Shown one piece after another: positions 1 to 7,919 of a stretch of 12,813 bases of DNA (its first letter is position 1; the number at the start of each line of letters is the position of its first letter). Location: positions 1 to 12,813 of the forward strand of contig JALOOK010000052.1 of assembly GCA_025454445.1 (NCBI GenBank), in the 5' to 3' direction. Below the pieces are notes generated by a model that made no database searches, was not told where the DNA came from, and saw only the letters and a program-made list of their open reading frames with translations. This DNA comes from Oscillatoria sp. Prado101. Its GTDB lineage: Bacteria > Cyanobacteriota > Cyanobacteriia > Cyanobacteriales > Oscillatoriaceae. The position numbers and the translations under genes were made by a program.

Positions 1-130
1 GGCTTTAGCCCAAAGTTTGTAGTTGGGCTTTAGCCCAAAGTTTGTAGTTGGGCTTTAGCCCAAAGTTTGTAGTTGGGCTTTAGCCCAAAGTTTGTAGTTA
101 GGCTTTAGCCCAAAGTTTGTAGTTGGGCTT
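1..130. repeat. 25-bp short tandem repeat array, about 5.2 copies
   Basis: Five head-to-tail copies of a 25-bp unit start at 1, 26, 51, 76 and 101, followed by a 5-bp partial copy at 126-130. The copies are identical except that the last base of copy 4 is A instead of G. Where two units join they form the palindrome TTGGGCTTTAGCCCAA, so a transcript would fold into a row of small hairpins. There are no unique spacers, so this is not CRISPR. The array begins at base 1 and probably continues outside the window. From memory, this resembles the short tandemly repeated repetitive (STRR) sequences of filamentous cyanobacteria. Confidence 0.95.
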
Positions 131-149
131 ATATCCCTTAATCACATAG

Positions 150-212
150 AGGGTGCGTTCCGCGCTGACAGAACTTCCCAGACGCCGCACTATTGCCGGC
201 GGAACGCACCCT
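150..212. repeat. Inverted repeat, MITE-like cyanobacterial element
   Basis: Two perfect 14-bp arms, AGGGTGCGTTCCGC at 150-163 and GCGGAACGCACCCT at 199-212, flank a 35-bp centre. The 63-bp element encodes nothing. The arms resemble the very common cyanobacterial palindromic repeats built on 'AGGGTGCGTT' (from memory). It may be a non-autonomous mobile element or a palindromic repeat. I see no clear target-site duplication. Confidence 0.7.
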
Positions 213-232
213 AAGAACTGCCCTTTTTTTCA

Positions 233-262
233 ATCCAAAATCCGGGCATCCAAAATCCGGGC
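233..262. repeat. 15-bp tandem duplication
   Basis: Two exact adjacent copies of ATCCAAAATCCGGGC lie at 233-247 and 248-262, just past the stop codon of the minus-strand TPR gene. The 'ATCCAAAATC' core recurs in similar form near 2262-2270, downstream of the 191-residue gene's start. It looks like simple slippage or a small dispersed repeat; no function is evident. Confidence 0.85.
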
Positions 263-287
263 ATTGGTATTACAGCCTCACCCCCCT

Positions 288-1400
288 CTACAATCCCCCT
301 CTCAGGAAAACCAGCCGGCTGTAAAATTCAAAAGCCGGGTCCCAGTTGCTCTCTGTGCGGCGGAAAACATCGATATAAGATTTAACAGGGCGCAGCAAAT
401 CAGCGCGGTTGATCACCGCTTCCCCAAACGGCGTGAAATCAGACCAAACTTTTGATTCAGGTAATTGCCGGTTCAGCCAATTAACCAAGGCGTTCCAGTT
501 GGAACTGAAATTGGCAGTGCTACCTGTCACGCCCCTACCCAGTGGAACCTGCTGAGCCGGCGTCAGGGAAACTCCCTGCTGAAACTCGTAGGTTTGATCG
601 AGCAGCCGCAAAATGCAGCGTCGGCTTGATAAGTGCAGATCGCAAATGTGCGCGTATTCATGGGTTTGCTCTTTGTATTCTACCTCACCGTGCAGGATAT
701 CGAATTCCGCATAGTTCTTAAAGATTGGCAGCAGTCCTTCCACTCGCTGCGCAACTTCTGACCAGTTAAAATTAATCTGACCAATCTGATTCGATTCGTC
801 TTTACACACAGCGATTGCGCTGGGAGAGTCAGACAGGAAATAGCTGACTCGGAAGACTCGAATCTCCTGGCTTTTGGCGAGAGATACGCAAAAAGCCGGA
901 ATTCCCGCCTGCTTCAATTCAGCGACGTAAACGCCTAACTCCGCCATTGTGCCCGTGCGGTACAGCCGCCAATTTCGAGTTGGGAGTTGCAGGCGTGCGG
1001 TGTAAGGATCTAGCTCCATAATGCGGGCAAAATGTTTGGCAGCTTCAGCTTTTGTTTCAGCGCTCACCGGCTCTAAAATCAGCACGCCCGGTTCAGTATT
1101 CTGGGTATCTGCTTTAGCTTGGGCAATAGCTTTTTCGCGCTTTTGTTTGACAATTGCCTGCAAGCGCTGCAACCCCTGACGCGCTTGATCCGCAATCTTG
1201 GGGTTGAGCGCGTTGCGCAAAAGCTGCCGGTAGACACTTTCTGCAGCCTCCAACTTGCCAGACACTTCATGCAAGCGTCCCAGATAAACCTGCCCCCACG
1301 GATTTTGCGGATACTGCTGGAGTAAAGCCGATACTAACTGCGCCGCTTCTCGATAGTCTTTGCGCTCAAATGCCGCTGCTATTTTTTCAATTACACTCAT
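288..1400 (-). CDS. TPR-containing protein of unknown function
   Basis: A 370-residue protein starting MSVIEKIAAAF. The N-terminal 75 or so residues are helical with TPR character: an ERKDYREAAQLV-type helix, then NPWGQVYLGRLHEVSGKLEAAESVYRQ. A charged, probably coiled-coil stretch (about residues 75-105, rich in K, E and Q) follows, then about 260 residues I cannot assign to a family. There is no signal peptide or membrane segment, so it is probably cytoplasmic. Proteins with this N-terminus recur in cyanobacteria as uncharacterised TPR proteins (from memory). An in-frame ATG nine codons upstream (ending at 1427) is possible, but the inner ATG fits the family's usual start better; neither has a strong ribosome site. 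It is the last gene of the minus-strand run, about 220 bp beyond the 191-residue gene. TPRs suggest a scaffolding role, but a link to pili is only positional. Confidence 0.85.
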   Translation of the reverse strand: MSVIEKIAAAFERKDYREAAQLVSALLQQYPQNPWGQVYLGRLHEVSGKLEAAESVYRQLLRNALNPKIADQARQGLQRLQAIVKQKREKAIAQAKADTQNTEPGVLILEPVSAETKAEAAKHFARIMELDPYTARLQLPTRNWRLYRTGTMAELGVYVAELKQAGIPAFCVSLAKSQEIRVFRVSYFLSDSPSAIAVCKDESNQIGQINFNWSEVAQRVEGLLPIFKNYAEFDILHGEVEYKEQTHEYAHICDLHLSSRRCILRLLDQTYEFQQGVSLTPAQQVPLGRGVTGSTANFSSNWNALVNWLNRQLPESKVWSDFTPFGEAVINRADLLRPVKSYIDVFRRTESNWDPAFEFYSRLVFLRGGL

Positions 1401-1500
1401 ATGTTTCCATGGAATGGCTTCAACCATATTGCCATAATATTAAGAGTTATTTATATATTATAATTACATCTTATTAGGAAATTAACCCACACCAGGCATA

Positions 1501-1522
1501 GAGACGCGAAACTTCGCGCCTC
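1501..1522. repeat. Palindrome between the 191-residue gene and the TPR gene
   Basis: GAGACGCGAA at 1501-1510 pairs with TTCGCGCCTC at 1513-1522 with one mismatch, giving a 10-bp stem with a 2-base centre. It resembles a dispersed cyanobacterial palindrome (from memory). On the minus strand it lies downstream of the 191-residue gene and could slow or stop transcription, but no T-run follows on that strand, so it is not a standard intrinsic terminator. Confidence 0.7.
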
Positions 1523-1601
1523 AATGTTTTTGAACTGCCGGAATTAATTCGCCCGGATAGTTGACAAACATCCTCTCATGCAAAAGCAGATAAGAAAACA
1601 A

Positions 1602-1620
1602 GTCACACTATGTCACACTA
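1602..1620. repeat. 10-bp tandem duplication at the stop codon of the 191-residue gene
   Basis: GTCACACTA occurs at 1602-1610 and again at 1612-1620, with period 10. The second copy contains the TAG stop (complement of 1618-1620) of the minus-strand gene, and the first copy would supply another TAG just beyond it in a different frame. It is probably slippage with no function. Confidence 0.8.
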
Positions 1621-2193
1621 TTGCAAGCCGGTAAAAATTTGTTCTGATGGCTCCTTTTCAACAGATGAATCCAGAGTCTGGACGACGAACGGCAAAGCAG
1701 CTCCCTTCAAACCGCGTTTAATGCGCTCCTGGGTTTCCGCAAACACAACAAACAGGGGATAAATTTTGTCCGCACCTTCACTGAGAATGTAGCGGTAGCG
1801 CTCCGGCATCAACCAGTCATAGTTTTTGCTGAGCAAAATTTCCGTCTGACGCCAGCGACGCAGGAGATCTGAGAAATCTTCATGCGGGCGGTGGATGAAA
1901 ATCATAATTTCGCCCCCCGTTTTGATTTTCCATTCCGGATCGCACATCAAAATTACCACATCACAGGGCAATTCAATAACTTCCACCGTTCCCACTTTTG
2001 CGGCGCTTGAGTTCGATACCTCGTGGCGGATGCGCACATTGGGCAATGGAATCGCGATCACGCTCTCGTCAGGGCGGCGCAGACTCGGAATCATCTCCAA
2101 ATAGGGCCGGTACTGCTTGAGAAGCGCGATCGCTGACAGGGAATTGCTGTACTCAGCCAGCAATTCTTCGTAATGAGAATTTTTCACCAGCAT
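1618..2193 (-). CDS. Conserved-looking hypothetical protein downstream of pilC
   Basis: A 191-residue protein starting MLVKNSHYEELL. I do not recognise the family. It begins with a helical segment of about 35 residues, then appears to alternate beta strands (IAIPLPNVRIRHEV, VEVIELPCDVVILMCD, GGEIMIFIHRP) with helices (HEDFSDLLRRWRQTEILL), which suggests a small soluble alpha/beta domain. There is no signal peptide, membrane helix or obvious catalytic motif. The start is ATG without a visible ribosome site in an AT-rich leader. It lies 92 bp downstream of pilC on the same strand, so it may be co-transcribed with the pilus motor genes. That is the only hint of function. The codon pattern and length favour a real gene. 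Confidence 0.8.
   Translation of the reverse strand: MLVKNSHYEELLAEYSNSLSAIALLKQYRPYLEMIPSLRRPDESVIAIPLPNVRIRHEVSNSSAAKVGTVEVIELPCDVVILMCDPEWKIKTGGEIMIFIHRPHEDFSDLLRRWRQTEILLSKNYDWLMPERYRYILSEGADKIYPLFVVFAETQERIKRGLKGAALPFVVQTLDSSVEKEPSEQIFTGLQ
2126..2133. other. HIP1 octamer GCGATCGC
   Basis: A perfect copy of the highly iterated palindrome 1 octamer, over-represented in many cyanobacterial genomes. This one lies inside the 191-residue gene. Only one other perfect copy was seen in the window (5432-5439). Confidence 0.95.
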
Positions 2194-2285
2194 GATTTTT
2201 TTGATTTGAGGTTTTATATTTTAGAGGCTTGATTTTAGATTTTAGATGCCCTCCCGAATCCAAAATCATTGCCTCCAAAATTGTT

Positions 2286-3416
2286 TTAGCCCATCTTTTC
2301 AAATACCGCAAACATCGGCAGGTACATGGACATCAGAATACAGCCCACCAATCCGGCGATGCCCACCATCATGATCGGCTCCAGCGTACTGGTCAGACCT
2401 TTAACTGATTGCTCCACTTCATCCTCATAGAAATCCGCCACTTTCGACATCATTTTGTCGATTTCGCCCGTTTCTTCCCCAATCGCCATCATGCTAATCG
2501 CCATGTTGGGAAAAATTTTCTCTCTGGCAAAAGCAGCGGTTAAACTGCCGCCCTGTTCCACTTCTTTTTTCGCCCCTATAATCGCATTTGCGATCACCTG
2601 ATTTCCTGCAGTTCTCGCCACAATGTCAAAGCAACTGAGCATCGGCACCCCTGCGCCGGTGAGCATACCAAACGTGCCGCAGAAGCGAGCCACCGCTGTT
2701 TTTTTCAGCAGGTCGCCAATCATAGGCATATTCAGCATCGCCCGGTCAACTTGCAATTTCCCCGACGGCGTTTTGTAGTAGCTCTTGAAGGCAAACATGA
2801 AAACATTAATCCCAACGATGAGGGAGCCGAGTTTCCAAGGCGTTCGGAAAAATTCACTGCACGCCAGCATGAGAACAGTCAGGAGAGGCAGTTTAGCCCC
2901 CATTTCTGAGAAAATCTTGGCAAAGGTGGGCAGCAGAAACGTCGTCATTCCGAAAAACACCAGAACCGCGATCGTTCCTACGGCTTTCGGGTAAGACGAC
3001 GCTGACTTGATCTGGTTCTGCAATTTCGCCGACTTTTCCAGCATAACGGCTAGTTTGTTCAGCACCATGTCCAGAACACCGCCGATTTCCCCCGACTGGA
3101 TCATGGCGCAGTATAGATCGTCAAAGCAATCGGGAAATTTGGCCATAGATTCCGCGAGCGTAACCCCCGATTCTATATCGGCTTTAATTTCCCCCAGAGA
3201 CTTTTTCAGCTTGGGATTTTCGCACTGAGCGTACAAAACGCCGATCGCTTTCACCAAGGGTAGACCTGCGTTGAACATCACCGACAGCTGGCGCGAAAAG
3301 ACGGCTTTATCTTTGACCGTCAGCTTGGCAAATATCGCCTCCAAGTTGCTGAAGTCAAAGCCTTTGGCTTTGCCACCCTTGTCTTTCACACCCGCACCGG
3401 CACTGGCGACAGACAT
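2286..3416 (-). CDS. pilC: Type IV pilus inner-membrane platform protein PilC (GspF family)
   Basis: PilC is the polytopic platform that links the PilB and PilT ATPases to pilin assembly and removal in the cytoplasmic membrane. The protein has 376 residues from the chosen start, close to the usual size. It shows the GspF duplication: one domain at about 38-161 (FSRQLSVMFNAGLPLVKAI) and a second at about 241-363 (FCGTFGMLTGAGVPML), with the conserved GEETGEIDKM near 313-322. Hydrophobic helices lie at about 146-166, 196-213 and 345-368. A TTG eight codons upstream (ending at 3440) would also be in frame, but the ATG at 3416 is preceded six bases away by GGGAGG, a strong ribosome site, so it is preferred. 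The gene follows pilT with a 149-bp gap holding a hairpin. It looks intact. Confidence 0.97.
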   Translation of the reverse strand: MSVASAGAGVKDKGGKAKGFDFSNLEAIFAKLTVKDKAVFSRQLSVMFNAGLPLVKAIGVLYAQCENPKLKKSLGEIKADIESGVTLAESMAKFPDCFDDLYCAMIQSGEIGGVLDMVLNKLAVMLEKSAKLQNQIKSASSYPKAVGTIAVLVFFGMTTFLLPTFAKIFSEMGAKLPLLTVLMLACSEFFRTPWKLGSLIVGINVFMFAFKSYYKTPSGKLQVDRAMLNMPMIGDLLKKTAVARFCGTFGMLTGAGVPMLSCFDIVARTAGNQVIANAIIGAKKEVEQGGSLTAAFAREKIFPNMAISMMAIGEETGEIDKMMSKVADFYEDEVEQSVKGLTSTLEPIMMVGIAGLVGCILMSMYLPMFAVFEKMG

Positions 3417-3422
3417 AGTGAA

Positions 3423-3428
3423 CCTCCC
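3423..3428 (-). promoter_or_regulatory. Ribosome binding site for pilC
   Basis: On the minus strand GGGAGG lies six bases before the ATG ending at 3416. This near-ideal site decides the start in favour of that ATG over the upstream TTG. Most other genes in the window have no such site. Confidence 0.8.
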
Positions 3429-3474
3429 ATCCAAAAACAATTAAAAATCTCTAATTCCCCTCGTTAATTACCCT

Positions 3475-3500
3475 CGTTCCCAGCCTGGCAGCTGGGAACG
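3475..3500. repeat. Perfect 10-bp stem-loop between pilT and pilC
   Basis: CGTTCCCAGC at 3475-3484 and GCTGGGAACG at 3491-3500 are exact inverse complements around the 6-base loop CTGGCA. It resembles the 'CGTTCCCAGCC' palindromes scattered through cyanobacterial intergenic DNA (from memory). No T-run follows on the minus strand, so it may protect or attenuate the pilT-pilC message rather than end it. Confidence 0.85.
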
Positions 3501-3565
3501 CGGCTCTTTCGGCACCGCCGACTTTCTGCAACAAGCAGATTAACAGTGTAACAGCTTAACTCTCC

Positions 3566-4672
3566 TCAGTGAGCGGCGGCTTTTTCACCGGCAGGTCGCG
3601 GTCCGATCAAGCGCTCCAGCTCATCGGCTTTACTCGCCTTGCTGATCGCGGCGTCCCAACTGACTTTGCCGTCTCGGTAGTGCTTAGCGAGCGCCATTTC
3701 CATAGTCTGCATACCCAACTTCATGCCGGTCTGGATCGCCGAGTAAATCTGCGAAGTTTTCGACTCTTTGATCAAGTTGCCGATAGCGGGAGTGTTCACC
3801 AGAATTTCCTGGGCGCACACCCGTCCGCCGCCAATCTTGGGCACCAGGTTTTGGCTGCAGATGCCCACCAAAGAGTTGCCCAGCTGGGCTCGGACTTGGG
3901 ATTGCTGTGCCGGGGGGAACACGTCGAGAAGCCGGTCGATTGTCCCAGCCGCCGAGTTGGTGTGCAGTGTCCCAAACACCATGTGCCCCGTTTCTGCCGC
4001 TGACACCGCCAGTGAAATCGTCTCGAAGTCCCGCATTTCTCCCACCAGGATAATGTCAGGGTCCTGGCGGAGCGCACCTTTGAGCGCATTGGAAAAGCTC
4101 TTAGTGTCTTCTCCTTTTTGCCGCTGGTGAATCAAGCACTTGATGTTCGGGTAGACGTATTCAATCGGATCTTCCACCGTCAGAATGTGTTCCGCTCGCG
4201 TCCGGTTGATCAGGTCGATCAGAGCTGCCATTGTCGTGGTCTTTCCAGAGCCGGTTTGGCCGGTCACCAAGAACATTCCTCTCGGTCTTTCGATTAGCTC
4301 CCGCAGAATCATCGGCACCCCCAGGGCGTCCGCGTTGGGAATCTTAGACGCCAAAGCTCGCAAGCAAGCCGCCCAGCATCCCCGCTCCCGGTAAACATTC
4401 ACCCGGAAGCGAGACAGCCCCTTCACCCCGTAGGCGCTGTCCAGCTCCCAGTTCTGCTCCAAGTCTTTGCGCTGGTTGTTGTTGAGCATGCTGAAGATCA
4501 GCCGCTGGCACTCTTGGGCATCTAGGGTTTCGCCGAATTGCAGCTGCGGGGTGAGTTTGCCGGAGATGCGGAAGAAGACAGGCGCACCCGCCTGGATGTG
4601 CATGTCCGATCCGCCCTGCTCGACCAGGGATTCCATGACGTCTTCAATTACGAATGACTTTTTCTGTTCCAT
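3566..4672 (-). CDS. pilT: Type IV pilus retraction ATPase PilT
   Basis: PilT is the hexameric ATPase that powers pilus retraction at the cytoplasmic face of the pilus base. The 368-residue protein is typical in length. Numbered from the chosen ATG it has Walker A GQTGSGKT (138-145), the Asp box TVEDPIEY (165-172), Walker B with the catalytic Glu ILVGEMRD (208-215), a His box HMVFGTLHTN (230-239) and an AIRNLIRE-like motif AIGNLIKE (296-303), which marks PilT rather than PilB. It lacks PilB's tetracysteine. An in-frame TTG four codons upstream (ending at 4684) is possible, but the ATG has GGGGAAG just in front of it and is preferred. It lies 167 bp downstream of pilB and 149 bp upstream of pilC, so it may share the pilB transcript. 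All motifs are intact. Confidence 0.97.
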   Translation of the reverse strand: MEQKKSFVIEDVMESLVEQGGSDMHIQAGAPVFFRISGKLTPQLQFGETLDAQECQRLIFSMLNNNQRKDLEQNWELDSAYGVKGLSRFRVNVYRERGCWAACLRALASKIPNADALGVPMILRELIERPRGMFLVTGQTGSGKTTTMAALIDLINRTRAEHILTVEDPIEYVYPNIKCLIHQRQKGEDTKSFSNALKGALRQDPDIILVGEMRDFETISLAVSAAETGHMVFGTLHTNSAAGTIDRLLDVFPPAQQSQVRAQLGNSLVGICSQNLVPKIGGGRVCAQEILVNTPAIGNLIKESKTSQIYSAIQTGMKLGMQTMEMALAKHYRDGKVSWDAAISKASKADELERLIGPRPAGEKAAAH

Positions 4673-4675
4673 CGT

Positions 4676-4682
4676 CTTCCCC
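4676..4682 (-). promoter_or_regulatory. Likely ribosome binding site for pilT
   Basis: On the minus strand GGGGAAG ends three bases before the ATG ending at 4672, with the GGGGA core five bases away. This supports that ATG. If the upstream TTG at 4684 were used, the site would lie inside the coding sequence and serve no purpose. Confidence 0.55.
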
Positions 4683-4839
4683 AATGCGTTCGGTAGTTAT
4701 AGATAAATTTAGCTAAACTTCTCTGGTCTAGAGGCACTCGCGAGTCAGCCAGACCCCGAAAGTGGAGATGGGCTTGGGAGTGAGGAGCGGGCAGTCAGGA
4801 AGAACCAGCAGCCGCGACGCCCCCAAAGAAAGCCCTCCC

Positions 4840-6873
4840 TCAGTCTTGGAATCGAGGCGTCATGCAGTACGGGCAGTCCAGCCACTCCTGCAGCAAGCCG
4901 GCACTGCAAACTTTACAAGTCAGGCCAACCTTGCGCTTCGCTTTCAGTTCCGCTTCTATGCCGGAATCGGTAAAGGTCACCCGGTCCACTTCTTCAAAGG
5001 TGGTGTAGCCCTGGCGCACCAAGTTCAAGCTGTACCCCAGCAGCGTCACCATGCCTTCTTCAATTGCCGCTTCCCGGATCTGCTCGGTGGGAGCGCCCTG
5101 AGAGATTAGGATTTGCAGCCGCTCGCTATTTCGCAGCACTTCATAAACCCCGACGCGCCCCTTGTAGCCCCCGCCATTGCATTTGGGGCACAAACTGCCA
5201 GCTTCCTTCCGCGCCGCCCTTTCTGATGGGGGAACGGTGCCAGCTTTATAGAATGTCACCCCAGATCCCAGCTCGCGAGAAGCGGACAGCCCGTACCTGC
5301 CCAGCTCCTCAGGGGTGGGCGTGTAGGGAGTGCGGCACTCAGAGCAAACCCGGCGCATCAAGCGCTGCGCCAGCACGCCAATCAGAGCCCCCGCCACCAT
5401 GAAAGGCTCGATGCCCATTTCGTCCAAGCGGGCGATCGCGCCGGCAGCGTCGTTGGTGTGCAGCGTTGTCAGCACCAAGTGGCCCGTTAGCGCCGCTTCA
5501 ATAGCCGTTTTTGCCGTTTCTTTGTCCCGCGTTTCCCCCACCAGAATCACGTCTGGGTCTTGCCGCATGAAAGCTCGCAGCAAAGCAGTAAAGTCCAGCC
5601 CCTTGGCCCGAATCACCTGACACTGGGTAATCCCCGGCAAAGCGTATTCGATTGGGTCTTCTGCAGTGCTGATATTTACCGCCGGATCGTTCCGTTCCGC
5701 CAGCACCGAGTACAGGGAGGTTGACTTCCCCGAACCGGTTGGCCCAGTCACCAAAATCAGCCCAAAGGGACGGCTGGCCATTTCTCGGACGTTCGCCAGG
5801 GCGTCTAGATCTGTAATTAGCTTGTCTAAACCTAGCTGGGTGGACGAGTTGTCCAAGATCCGCATACATATCTTTTCGCCGTAGCGGCTGGGCAAGCAGT
5901 TCACCCGGAAGTCCACTGTCCGTCCCTGGAAGATACGCCGGATGCGACCGTCTTGAGCGTTCCGCCGCTCCGCAATGTCTAGGTCAGCCAGAATTTTGAA
6001 GCGCGACACCAGCGGGTTGACAATCTTCTTGGGCAGTCTGAGATATTCCTGCAGCACCCCATCCTTGCGCATACGAATCCGCAGGAACTCTTCTTGCGGC
6101 TCAATGTGGATGTCCGACACCGCGTCGCTCAGCGCTCGCGCCAGGATTTGGTTCACCGTCTTGACAATCGGAGCCGAATCCGCTTCCGCCAGCGCCCTGT
6201 TCAGGTCCATGTCGGAGTCGTCACCGGCAGCCGCCTCCCCGATCTCCACATCATCCAGGGCGTTGGGGTCTAAGGTCAGATCCAGTGCCGCAGATTGCGC
6301 CGCCACTACCGCATGCTGTTTGACCTGAGCCTCCAAGTATTGGTTGAGCAGGTGTTCGTAGTCTTCAGGGGCAATCGCCCGCTTCAGCAATCCCAGTTTC
6401 TGAGGTTGCAACATCCGGTTGAGATCGTCCAAGGCTGTGAGATTGTCCGGATCGACCATCGCCACCAGCACGGATGGCGGAGCGGTTTCTAACTGGGCCA
6501 GTGGCAGCAAGCGGTGCCGCCGGCACATATCCACTGAAATCAGCGTCTCAATCAGGGAAGCCACCTGCTCTGCTGAAATTTGCTCCAGTTCCGGATCGAT
6601 AGCTTCAAGGCCGTAGAGAATCTTCAGCTCAAACAGCTGCTGTTTCTTGTACTGGCGCTGTAACTCTGGAGGCAGTTCCTTCCCTGTAATCTCCTCCAGA
6701 ATCGAGAGCAGGGGTTTGTTCGACTTCCGGCTTTCGCTCTGGGCTTGCTGCATCTGGTCGCGATTGGCGTGGCCCGCCTGAATCACTTTGTTGCCGAACG
6801 GAGAAAAATTACTCTGGAGTGTGATTAGAGCCCGCCGCTCTTTTGATGAATTCGGTGAATAGTTGGTTGTCAT
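4840..6873 (-). CDS. pilB: Type IV pilus extension ATPase PilB (GspE family)
   Basis: PilB is the hexameric ATPase that powers pilus assembly. The protein has 677 residues. The N-terminal part (about 75-185) looks like a GspE/MshEN-type domain, joined by an acidic linker (about 205-230, DDVEIGEAAAGDDSDMD) to the ATPase core. Motifs: Walker A GPTGSGKS (377-384), Asp box TAEDPIEY (403-410), Walker B DVILVGETRD (441-450) and His box HLVLTTLHTNDAA (465-477). The zinc-binding tetracysteine is CSEC (510-513) with CPKC (562-565). Unusually, the C-terminus has a second pair, CKVC (653-656) and CPYC (667-670), like a small zinc ribbon. The start is ATG with only a distant AAGGAA upstream. It is the first gene of the pilB-pilT-pilC run and faces grpE across 1.73 kb. 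No clear promoter was identified. Confidence 0.97.
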   Translation of the reverse strand: MTTNYSPNSSKERRALITLQSNFSPFGNKVIQAGHANRDQMQQAQSESRKSNKPLLSILEEITGKELPPELQRQYKKQQLFELKILYGLEAIDPELEQISAEQVASLIETLISVDMCRRHRLLPLAQLETAPPSVLVAMVDPDNLTALDDLNRMLQPQKLGLLKRAIAPEDYEHLLNQYLEAQVKQHAVVAAQSAALDLTLDPNALDDVEIGEAAAGDDSDMDLNRALAEADSAPIVKTVNQILARALSDAVSDIHIEPQEEFLRIRMRKDGVLQEYLRLPKKIVNPLVSRFKILADLDIAERRNAQDGRIRRIFQGRTVDFRVNCLPSRYGEKICMRILDNSSTQLGLDKLITDLDALANVREMASRPFGLILVTGPTGSGKSTSLYSVLAERNDPAVNISTAEDPIEYALPGITQCQVIRAKGLDFTALLRAFMRQDPDVILVGETRDKETAKTAIEAALTGHLVLTTLHTNDAAGAIARLDEMGIEPFMVAGALIGVLAQRLMRRVCSECRTPYTPTPEELGRYGLSASRELGSGVTFYKAGTVPPSERAARKEAGSLCPKCNGGGYKGRVGVYEVLRNSERLQILISQGAPTEQIREAAIEEGMVTLLGYSLNLVRQGYTTFEEVDRVTFTDSGIEAELKAKRKVGLTCKVCSAGLLQEWLDCPYCMTPRFQD
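5432..5439. other. HIP1 octamer GCGATCGC
   Basis: The second perfect HIP1 octamer in the window, inside pilB. It supports a cyanobacterial origin, although two in 12.8 kb is not a high density for HIP1-rich genomes. Confidence 0.95.
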
Positions 6874-7233
6874 AGTCGATGTTCTAGTTCCTTTTTGATT
6901 GTTCCCAAAATTGTGCTGGCAATCTTCGAGGCATAACAGCTTCTAGAAAATTCTCGCCACATTGCTCCTCAGCCACCACAGCAGGTTGCCTGTCCGGCTC
7001 GTCCCCTCAAGGCCCTGCGACTCCCAGCCCCAGCCCCAAATCCCCCCGCCCAGATTCCAAGCTGTCTCTCCTTCCGACCGCTAGTCGGCACAGCAGCTGG
7101 CGCACCGGCTGACAGTGGCTGACTAATCGCGCTATACGGCAAGTCCCGTTCCTGCAGGAAACAATTGCTGGCCTTTGGCGGTAATTAGACAGGTTATAGA
7201 GATTCTTTGACCGGCTGCCCCACTCTCACTTTC

Positions 7234-7262
7234 TTGACAATATCGTTAGATTATGTTAAGGT
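7234..7262 (+). promoter_or_regulatory. Possible sigma-70-type promoter
   Basis: A perfect -35 hexamer TTGACA at 7234-7239 is followed after 17 bases by TAAGGT at 7257-7262, which keeps only the first two and last bases of the -10 consensus. It points toward grpE but lies 1.3 kb upstream, so if real it would drive a long leader or a separate small RNA. Weak evidence. Confidence 0.25.
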
Positions 7263-7331
7263 CATCTCTCTCAAATTCCCACAGTTTAGATCCCGATTTA
7301 ACCGGACAACTCTACATCTCAAGCGCGGGCT

Positions 7332-7360
7332 ATTCAGTTTTCATTCAGTTTGGCTATCCT
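7332..7360 (+). promoter_or_regulatory. 11-bp-spaced direct repeat upstream of a -10-like box
   Basis: ATTCAGTTT occurs at 7332-7340 and exactly again at 7343-7351, so the copies sit on the same face of the helix, as OmpR/PhoB-type response-regulator half-sites do. TATCCT (7355-7360), a plausible -10 box, follows three bases later. I cannot match it to a named cyanobacterial regulator, and it could be chance. Confidence 0.25.
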
Positions 7361-7919
7361 AAGCGCGAACTGTGTCTCAACTAAACCGAGGCCGGTTTCA
7401 ATTGAGTGCCGAGCGCAGGCACGAACACAGCTACAATCTAGGCGGGGCTTGCCGAGCGCTCAAGTCCTGGCATCTGTTGCGTTTTGATCGGGAAATGGAA
7501 ACCGGCTGCCGGCAGGCTGCAGGCAGTGCGGCTAGCCTGGGGGACGTAAGGGAATTCACTGTTACAGGCAAGGTCGGGGGGCACCCTCCGTGTGCCGCAC
7601 CGCCCCTACTGCTACCGGTCGGGGATTTGATTTCAATCGCCTGAGCGCGGGATTGATCCCAACCAATTGTGGGCTGCTAAATATGATAGCGCATTCATTT
7701 TGCCTGTATTCGGCAGGAGTGAAAGCCGAACTACCGGCTTTAAAAGAGTTTGAGCCCAGCCCCCAGATGCCGGCTTCCCTTACCTGTGACCGCCTTTAAA
7801 TTGGGCCACGGGGTGACGGCCCCGTTACGCTTTGCCATTCCCCCAACCAGAGTGTCAAAATGGTGAGAGCCGGCCCAAAGATCAGCAAGCAGCAACAAAC
7901 CGCTAGCCCAAACGGGACT

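Noticed and set aside
1..130. CRISPR array
   Set aside because: The 25-bp units adjoin directly without unique spacers, and no cas gene is present.
3417..3440. TTG start for pilC at 3440
   Set aside because: The inner ATG at 3416 has GGGAGG six bases upstream; the TTG extension would place that site inside the gene.
4673..4684. TTG start for pilT at 4684
   Set aside because: The ATG four codons later has a purine-rich ribosome site and gives the usual PilT N-terminus.
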